Source: Patescibacteria group bacterium
Lineage (GTDB): Bacteria; Patescibacteriota; Minisyncoccia; Moranbacterales; SCTJ01
NCBI GenBank assembly: GCA_004297805.1
Contig: SCTJ01000019.1
Location: 1 to 32,734 of the forward strand
Length of the DNA: 32,734 nt
Direction: 5' to 3'
Part shown: piece by piece, positions 27,655 to 32,734 of the stretch
How the letters are laid out: the number at the start of each line of letters is the position of its first letter
Position numbering within the stretch: position 1 is the stretch's first letter
Notes under the pieces: generated by a model
What the model saw: the letters and a program-made list of their open reading frames with translations, nothing else
Database searches by the model: none
Told to the model about the DNA's origin: nothing
Position numbers and translations under genes: made by a program

Positions 27655-29376
27655 TTACAGTGATATAATATCACTACTTCTCAGCTTTTGTCCAGCAATT
27701 AGTCCGAATATCACCCAAAGCATCAGCTGTCCTTGTTGGATATCCCAGAGGTAATGATCGAAAAGCATGATGAATATGAAACCCAAGAGAATACCTTCAA
27801 AAAGTCTAACTGTTAAGCTTGTGCTAGCCGTTGCAATTGTTTTGGATTGTTCCATGCTTGCCCTGTGTATTGTTCCATCCGCCTTCGAATGTTCCACGCC
27901 TGCCCCGTATAATGTTCCACGTGGAACATTTGTATCGGGGTGGAACATTCTTCGGACGGACAGGCGTGGAACATTGAAGTCTGAGTGAAATAATCTGTAT
28001 AAGATATATATGAATAGAAATAGGCCGATGATTCCTAACTCGCTCCAAATCAGTAGAAATACATTGTGAACCGGTTGATATTGCCACGATTCTAGGTTTT
28101 GATACTCCGGGTAACTCCAAACCAAATTTCCATTACCAACTCCAAGTAAAGCGTGATCGGTAATTGTTCCACGTGAAACATTTGCATACAGTTGACGCTC
28201 TTCCAGGCTTTGGCTCTTAAAATTGACTATATTTGGGAAAATAGAAATTAAAGCGGAAACTATAAAGAATATTATTAGCAAGTTTCTAGATATATGTTTC
28301 ATTTTAATATCATATAATGTTCCGTTTGGCTTACTGGCTGGCGGGCGCTTACCCGGTATAATGTTCCACGTGGAACATTCGCATAGAGACGGAACATATA
28401 TGTATAGCAAGGCGATCAATAGTCCGAGTATGGCTGATTTCGAAAAAGTCAGGATTAGGGCAGTCAATTGCAAGCAAACAAGGGCCTTACCAAAATAGTC
28501 TACTTTTCCAGAATGTTCCACGCCTGCCCCGTATGATGTTCCACGCCTGCCTAGTATGATGTTCCACGTGGAACATTTGTACTGGGGTGGAACATTTGTA
28601 CTGGGGTGGAACATTTTTCTATATGACAAAGTTAAGATTATAGATAGTGCCAGGAAACCGCCTAATATATTGGGATGTGGGAAAAAGCCATAAGCCCGGA
28701 TCATCTTTTGCCCGTCCAGAATAACTTTGGCTACGCCCGAGATATCGGGTGAGATAATGCTTTCCCTGAGGAAGTTTAATCCAACCGAATTTTGAATAGC
28801 AAATTGCCAAATAGCAAGGACAGAGTTAATTACTCCTCCTAAGACGATAAGTTTGAAAGCGTCCTTTAATAATGTTCCACGTGGAACAATTCTATAAGTT
28901 ATGTAGATTGACAATAGATAAAGCTCCAATAGTTTGATGGAGTGGAAAATGGAAAGCGGTTTGTTTTCTGACCACCAAAATGATGAAAAAGACCATAGTA
29001 CGAAGATTAGGCCAACTGAAGCCAAAGGGTTGTGCAAGATAACCTGTGGATAGTGTTTTGTCCACAAGTTGTCCTTGTGTATAACATGGGGGTTATCTAT
29101 TGACAGTATGTAATATTTATTGCATAATATAAATAACCAGGAAAGGATGGTCAGAGCGGCGAAAATGTCGCTCAAATAAAGATAAATTCCGGAGTATTCA
29201 TTGAAACCACCGGCTATTGGGTAATTGATCAAGACCTTGCGGATACTGAAAGGCAAAGTGAGGAGGAGGCCAAAGAAAAAGAACAAGTCTAGGTTGTGGA
29301 AAAGTCTTTTTGCTTGTGTTTGCCAAAAAGTGTTCATTGTCTGGATTATATCACCTTTTCTGGAAGCGCAAGACAC
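27655..29376 (-). CDS. O-antigen ligase/polymerase-family membrane protein with embedded parS-like repeats
   Basis: Polytopic; GFFPHPNILGGFLAL and HNVFLLIWSELGIIGLFLFIYILY typical of the Wzy/WaaL superfamily; hydrophilic loops encoded by TGTTCCACGTGGAACA repeats. Confidence 0.8.
   Translation of the reverse strand: MSCASRKGDIIQTMNTFWQTQAKRLFHNLDLFFFFGLLLTLPFSIRKVLINYPIAGGFNEYSGIYLYLSDIFAALTILSWLFILCNKYYILSIDNPHVIHKDNLWTKHYPQVILHNPLASVGLIFVLWSFSSFWWSENKPLSIFHSIKLLELYLLSIYITYRIVPRGTLLKDAFKLIVLGGVINSVLAIWQFAIQNSVGLNFLRESIISPDISGVAKVILDGQKMIRAYGFFPHPNILGGFLALSIILTLSYRKMFHPSTNVPPQYKCSTWNIILGRRGTSYGAGVEHSGKVDYFGKALVCLQLTALILTFSKSAILGLLIALLYIYVPSLCECSTWNIIPGKRPPASKPNGTLYDIKMKHISRNLLIIFFIVSALISIFPNIVNFKSQSLEERQLYANVSRGTITDHALLGVGNGNLVWSYPEYQNLESWQYQPVHNVFLLIWSELGIIGLFLFIYILYRLFHSDFNVPRLSVRRMFHPDTNVPRGTLYGAGVEHSKADGTIHRASMEQSKTIATASTSLTVRLFEGILLGFIFIMLFDHYLWDIQQGQLMLWVIFGLIAGQKLRSSDIISL
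27890..27973. repeat. parS-like cluster 1: perfect site 27913-27928 plus flanking half-sites
   Basis: TGTTCCACGcctgccccgtataaTGTTCCACGTGGAACAtttgtatcgggGTGGAACAttcttcggacggacaggCGTGGAACA. Confidence 0.75.
28165..28180. repeat. parS-like site TGTTCCACGTGAAACA
   Basis: Matches the bacterial parS consensus TGTTNCACGTGAAACA. Confidence 0.75.
28362..28396. repeat. parS-like cluster 2: perfect palindrome 28362-28377 plus half-site 28389-28396
   Basis: TGTTCCACGTGGAACAttcgcatagagACGGAACA. Confidence 0.75.
28514..28613. repeat. parS-like cluster 3: perfect palindrome 28560-28575 flanked by inverted arrays of direct-repeat half-sites
   Basis: Two tgttccacgcctgcc-n-gtatga units to the left, two ctggGGTGGAACATttgta/t units to the right. 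Confidence 0.8.
28873..28888. repeat. parS-like perfect palindrome TGTTCCACGTGGAACA
   Basis: 16-bp perfect palindrome. Confidence 0.75.
29045..29084. promoter_or_regulatory. Cluster of three DnaA-box-like 9-mers inside the ligase ORF
   Basis: TGTGGATAG (29045), TTGTCCACA (29058), TGTGTATAA = TTATACACA reverse (29076). Confidence 0.5.
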
Positions 29377-29416
29377 CCGGCATAATTTTGATAATGAGAT
29401 TTTGTTAGTTTTGGAA

Positions 29417-29445
29417 TTGACCGGATCGCTACACTTGAGTATGAT
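29417..29445 (+). promoter_or_regulatory. Promoter TTGACC-N17-TATGAT upstream of tRNA-Ala(GGC)
   Basis: Consensus-like hexamers with 17-nt spacing, 29 nt before the tRNA. Confidence 0.6.
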
Positions 29446-29474
29446 GAATTTATTGCTTAAGATGGTTTATTTTA

Positions 29475-29545
29475 GGGCCTATAGTAAAGCGGTATTACGC
29501 GTCCATGGCATGGATGAGTCCAGGGTTCGACTCCCTGTAGGTCCA
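29475..29545 (+). tRNA. tRNA-Ala (anticodon GGC)
   Basis: GGGCCTATAGTAAAGCGGTATTACG cloverleaf; loop ATGGCAT; G3:U70 alanine identity pair. Confidence 0.92.
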
Positions 29546-29589
29546 CAAACATGTTTTTCTGAGTAATTTAATAGTTTTTAATAGCCACT

Positions 29590-29667
29590 ATGTATAAAAA
29601 GAAAAAGGTTGTGGCGCGGAAGCACCGCAAGAAGCAAGGCAAAACAGTCTCAACTCGACATCGATAG
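29590..29667 (+). CDS. 25-aa highly basic micro-protein, possible ribosome-associated (AURKAIP1/COX24- or bTHX-like) peptide
   Basis: MYKKKKVVARKHRKKQGKTVSTRHR, bounded by a tRNA/promoter upstream and a strong terminator downstream. Confidence 0.6.
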   Translation: MYKKKKVVARKHRKKQGKTVSTRHR

Positions 29668-29669
29668 AA

Positions 29670-29699
29670 AAAAGTACGGCGCAAGCCGTACTTTTTTGT
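29670..29699 (+). terminator. Hairpin AAAAGTACGGC-GCAA-GCCGTACTTTT + TT
   Basis: 11-bp perfect stem, GCAA loop, T-tract. Confidence 0.92.
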
Positions 29700-29719
29700 G
29701 AAGAGGTTCTGTTTGTAGA

Positions 29720-30250
29720 TTACTCGATGCAGCAGTCGATAGCCTTCTTGACGAGTTCTCCGAGTTTACCCATGAAACCAGTTTTCTTTTCATCATGCTT
29801 GTCTAGGGCGCCTTCATCGATTTTCTTTACGTCTGATACGCCCACGACGTGCATGTTGATTCCCCAGAAAAGCGAATACAAATCATAAGCTTTTTGAAAG
29901 AGATTTTGCGCCTCTTCTTTTTTACCCATGCCTTGCTGTTTGGTCCCGACCTCCATTAAGCGCATGGAAGCGGCCAATAAATGCTTGGAAATACACCATT
30001 GCTCTCCCTCTGGATTTTTGACAATCATGCGCAGCAAGTCGCCACGCATTTTCCGGACTTCCTGCAATAGATCGAAGTATTCTGGCTTTTGGAGTTTGGC
30101 GCCAGTGAAAAAGAAATGTTCTTCGATGCTCACCAGATTCATGATGGCAATGGAAAGATCCTGATCGGATGACAGGTCTAATTTGTCCTGCTTCTTCATG
30201 TGATCGACCTTTTCGATCAGTTCGTTCAAATTCTTTATTTTGTCTTCCAT
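29720..30250 (-). CDS. Hypothetical cytoplasmic protein, 176 aa
   Basis: Long ORF, helical/charged composition, adjacent to 30255..30809 in the same orientation. Confidence 0.65.
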   Translation of the reverse strand: MEDKIKNLNELIEKVDHMKKQDKLDLSSDQDLSIAIMNLVSIEEHFFFTGAKLQKPEYFDLLQEVRKMRGDLLRMIVKNPEGEQWCISKHLLAASMRLMEVGTKQQGMGKKEEAQNLFQKAYDLYSLFWGINMHVVGVSDVKKIDEGALDKHDEKKTGFMGKLGELVKKAIDCCIE

Positions 30251-30254
30251 GGAA

Positions 30255-30809
30255 TTATTTGGTTAGGATATAAAATAACAAACTGAGAATAGCGATGGCT
30301 CCGACTGGCATAACTACTTTCTGAAAAGGGAATTGAGCGTGACCAGCATTCTTGGTTTTCAATTGTTCATACCACTTGGCACTGCCATAGAAAGCAGCGC
30401 TGCCCGCTATGATTCCCAAAAGGAGCTTATCAATGCCCCAAATCTTGTTGAGTTCATGTCCCATGATACCGGTATAGAAAAGCGGAACAACAATAAGAAG
30501 ATAGTAGCCAACAACGGTCAGGCTGGTTCGCCACGGGAAATTCCAAGATTTTTTCTCGAACCAAGATAGTGTCCACATAATCATGGAAACAGTTAGTGCG
30601 CCGATCCAGAGACCAGCGATGGTGTCATCGATGCCCAACCAGCGCGAAAGTCCCACTCCGGCCCCGATGGCGATAGTGCAAACTGGGCAAACAGCGCTAG
30701 CCTTGGCAACTCCCAAGATCAACCAAAAAATAATCAAGAAAGAAACTGCGAGAATGGTCATATATATAAGTAAAGAATGTTTATCAAATAGGCCAATTTT
30801 TGGCTGCAT
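30255..30809 (-). CDS. Polytopic membrane protein with CPVC motif
   Basis: About five hydrophobic helices; SAVCPVCTIAIGAGVGLSRWLGIDDTIAGLW. Confidence 0.7.
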   Translation of the reverse strand: MQPKIGLFDKHSLLIYMTILAVSFLIIFWLILGVAKASAVCPVCTIAIGAGVGLSRWLGIDDTIAGLWIGALTVSMIMWTLSWFEKKSWNFPWRTSLTVVGYYLLIVVPLFYTGIMGHELNKIWGIDKLLLGIIAGSAAFYGSAKWYEQLKTKNAGHAQFPFQKVVMPVGAIAILSLLFYILTK

Positions 30810-30856
30810 ATTGCTTATTGATTATATCAAGCTATAATGAAAAAGCCAATTCAGAG

Positions 30857-31123
30857 ATGGAATTGGCGATAATTTATTCCAACGCCAAAAGCAATATGAG
30901 TATTTTAAGGGACCTAGCTTTGTTGCCAGTGCTCGGTCGGCCGTTATTTACCATTATCGGGATGCTAGCCTTCCTATCGTTTGCAGTCACAGCTTACATT
31001 GGCATGCGTAATATGAAAGGCGACAATCGTATCTCAATTCGTTGGCATTTTCGTTTGGCAAAAGTGGCCCTGGGACTAATGGTGTTGCACGTAGTGCTTG
31101 CTTCCTCGCTGCTTTTTAAATAA
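30857..31123 (+). CDS. Small membrane protein (start at 30857 or 30896)
   Basis: Two hydrophobic helices (LFTIIGMLAFLSFAVTAYIGM, VALGLMVLHVVLASSLLF); TATAAT promoter at about 30833. Confidence 0.6.
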   Translation: MELAIIYSNAKSNMSILRDLALLPVLGRPLFTIIGMLAFLSFAVTAYIGMRNMKGDNRISIRWHFRLAKVALGLMVLHVVLASSLLFK

Positions 31124-31134
31124 ACTGAAACTCT

Positions 31135-31205
31135 GGGCCTATAGTAAAGTGGTATTACGCGGCATTCGCATTGCTGAGGCGGGAGTTCGATTCTCCCTAG
31201 GTCCA
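31135..31205 (+). tRNA. tRNA-Ala (anticodon CGC)
   Basis: GGGCCTATAGTAAAGTGGTATTACGCGGCATTCGCATTGCTG cloverleaf; G3:U70 pair. Confidence 0.9.
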
Positions 31206-31216
31206 CTCAAAATATT

Positions 31217-31759
31217 ATGAAAACCTTGCTAGTTCCCGGCTGGATGAAATCTGTAAGTTTTTACAAAAACTTCGAGGGGCTGGATGTTTGGAAGAAAGAT
31301 TTTATCTTGGCTGACCATCGTTCAGTCGAGTGTGTGGTGGCGCACAGTATGGGAGCAGCCTATGCTTTAGTAGAAGAGAGCATCGGGAATGAAAGCACCT
31401 TTTATGTGCTGGTGAATCCGGTGACAACCAAAATTAGTTTTGTGTCGTGGCTTTGGCGCTGGATAAAGTTTGCGTTTGCAGGCGGAATCAGAATCGATCC
31501 CAGCATGAGCCCAAAAAACATATTCTCTGCTGCAAGAAAGGCCATCAAAATTTCTGGTCACGATCTTGATAGTATCGTGGCGAAAATGCCAAAGGAAAAC
31601 ATTGTAATTGTGAGGGGAAATCGTGACAGATACTTTTGCGATGAAGGGGTGGTGAGATCTGCCAGAAAATCTGGACTCGAGGTTGTTGAAGTCGATGGTT
31701 TGGGGCATGAGTGGGATGAAAAGTTTGAAAACGTGATTAGTGAATTGGTTTCACGCTGA
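31217..31759 (+). CDS. Alpha/beta hydrolase, RBBP9/YdeN-like
   Basis: VECVVAHSMGAAYAL nucleophile elbow, IVRGNRDRYF, GLGHEW. Confidence 0.75.
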   Translation: MKTLLVPGWMKSVSFYKNFEGLDVWKKDFILADHRSVECVVAHSMGAAYALVEESIGNESTFYVLVNPVTTKISFVSWLWRWIKFAFAGGIRIDPSMSPKNIFSAARKAIKISGHDLDSIVAKMPKENIVIVRGNRDRYFCDEGVVRSARKSGLEVVEVDGLGHEWDEKFENVISELVSR

Positions 31760-31777
31760 AACAATTAGAATATCGGT

Positions 31778-32380
31778 ATGACAAAATATATTTTGAACTC
31801 AGGAGGCGCAAGGAAAGACTCGGAGAAACTACGACTTTTTTTGGATGAAATTGTGCGGGATTTGGGGCAAAGTCCGCGAATATTATTTTGCTTCTTTGCG
31901 CAGAAGCGAGAAGACTGGGAGGGATATTTCGCAGAATATCAGCAAGGTTTCTTGAGGCGGGTAGATAAAAGTTTGCAGCCAACCTTTGAATTGGCTTTCC
32001 CAGAAAAATTTGTCCAGCAGATTCAGAATTGCGACGCGGTCTATCTGGGTGGAGGCGATGATCATTTGTTGCAGTTTTGGCTGAGAAGATATAATCTACC
32101 AGAGGCCTGGAGAGGCAAAGTGGTGGCTGGCACCTCGGCTGGCTCAGATGCGCTGGTGAAGCATTTTTGGACCTGTGATTGGCGACAGTGCCTGGATGGA
32201 TTGGGAATTCTGCCCATCAAGTTTATTCCACACTACAAATCGGATACTTACGGCAAAGATGATCCTCGCGGTCCAATTAATTGGGAGAAAGCTTACCAGG
32301 AGTTATCGGAATATGGAGACAAGTCATTGTCGCTTCATGCTCTGGAAGAAGGCGAGTTCATAGTTATTAACCAGGAGTAG
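31778..32380 (+). CDS. Peptidase S51 (peptidase E-like) / class I glutamine amidotransferase-like
   Basis: YLGGGDDHLLQFWLR, VVAGTSAGSDAL, LGILPIKFIPHY. Confidence 0.87.
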   Translation: MTKYILNSGGARKDSEKLRLFLDEIVRDLGQSPRILFCFFAQKREDWEGYFAEYQQGFLRRVDKSLQPTFELAFPEKFVQQIQNCDAVYLGGGDDHLLQFWLRRYNLPEAWRGKVVAGTSAGSDALVKHFWTCDWRQCLDGLGILPIKFIPHYKSDTYGKDDPRGPINWEKAYQELSEYGDKSLSLHALEEGEFIVINQE

Positions 32381-32390
32381 TTTAACAAAG

Positions 32391-32472
32391 GTCCTTGTAG
32401 CTTCAGCCCCAGGCTGATCACCCGTAAGGGTGACAATGGATCTCAGCACCAGAGCAAAGCCCGGTGCAGGAC
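32391..32472 (+). ncRNA. Candidate structured RNA (copy B) upstream of tRNA-Arg
   Basis: Closing stem GTCCT/AGGAC; CAGCC-CCA-GGCTG; TCACCC-GTAA-GGGTGA; GCACC/GGTGC; shares ordered blocks with the reverse strand of 11436..11578. Confidence 0.6.
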
Positions 32473-32506
32473 AAGTGCCGCAAATCCTAAAATATTAAGG
32501 TTATCT

Positions 32507-32578
32507 CTCCTCATAGCTCAACGGATAGAGCAGTCCCGTCCTAAGGGAAAGATGGGGGTTCAATTCCCTCTGAGGAGA
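32507..32578 (+). tRNA. tRNA-Arg (anticodon CCT)
   Basis: CTCCTCA/TGAGGAG acceptor, loop GTCCTAA, TTCAATT T-loop. Confidence 0.9.
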
Positions 32579-32589
32579 CAAATAATAGT

Positions 32590-32734
32590 ATGATCAAAAA
32601 AATACCTCAACAGGTCATTGATGTATTGAACCAACTGGCTAAAGCCGGTTTCGAATCTTATGTTGTGGGCGGGTGCGTGCGCGATTTGATCATGAACCGC
32701 GAACCCAAAGACTGGGATGTGACGACCAAGGCTA
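32590..32734 (+). CDS. cca: CCA tRNA nucleotidyltransferase / poly(A) polymerase family, N-terminal part (truncated by window edge)
   Basis: MIKKIPQQVIDVLNQLAKAGFESYVVGGCVRDLIMNREPKDWDVTTKA. Confidence 0.92.
   Translation, partial: MIKKIPQQVIDVLNQLAKAGFESYVVGGCVRDLIMNREPKDWDVTTKA

Noticed and set aside
27824-28120. ORF 98 aa (-) and 27767..27988 (+) rich in NVPRGT/CSTWNI
   Set aside because: Out-of-frame or antisense readings of the parS-like repeats inside the longer ligase ORF.
27890-28613. CRISPR array or transposon-end explanation for the repeats
   Set aside because: Repeats are palindromic, irregularly spaced, in-frame within an ORF, without spacers, cas genes or transposase; a parS-like interpretation fits better.
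29225-29566. ORF 113 aa (+)
   Set aside because: Reads antisense through the ligase gene, then through tRNA-Ala (MDESRVRLPVGPQTC is a tRNA translation artefact).
31747-31764. GGTTTCACGCTGAAACA, resembling parS
   Set aside because: Palindrome has a 3-nt centre (GTTTCA-CGC-TGAAAC) rather than the parS CACGTG core, and is a single site at a gene end; treated as coincidence.

Overview
This 32.7 kb bacterial window looks like a streamlined genome, possibly CPR/Patescibacteria; that placement is my inference from gene content and small gene sizes. It is mostly core genes: partial dnaA at the left edge, DUF4446, infB, rbfA, an NrnA-like DHH phosphoesterase, two metallophosphoesterases, nfo, Glu dehydrogenase, type-4 UDG, ftsH, tilS, a guanylate kinase homologue, an S1-domain protein, an MBL-fold hydrolase, gyrA, rpsO, a NYN protein and partial cca at the right edge. 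There are six tRNAs: Leu-TAA, Cys-GCA, Val-GAC, Ala-GGC, Ala-CGC and Arg-CCT. Main unusual signals: (1) an O-antigen ligase-like gene (27655..29376, -) whose coding sequence carries four perfect TGTTCCACGTGGAACA sites, one TGTTCCACGTGAAACA site and about ten half-sites, all parS-like, plus a DnaA-box-like cluster next to an AT-rich patch; (2) two structured, apparently non-coding segments, one upstream of tRNA-Cys/tRNA-Leu and one upstream of tRNA-Arg/cca, that share ordered sequence blocks and may be an RNA family; (3) two paralogous TrmB-type regulators, each divergent from an accessory locus (a small-membrane-protein cluster; a radical SAM/SPASM gene), with inverted repeats at the promoters and probable leaderless starts; (4) a candidate terminated sRNA upstream of the S1-domain gene; (5) a PD-(D/E)XK-like orphan protein; (6) a guanylate kinase homologue with Glu in place of the P-loop Lys. 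No CRISPR arrays, rRNAs or transposases were recognised. All homology calls are by eye.
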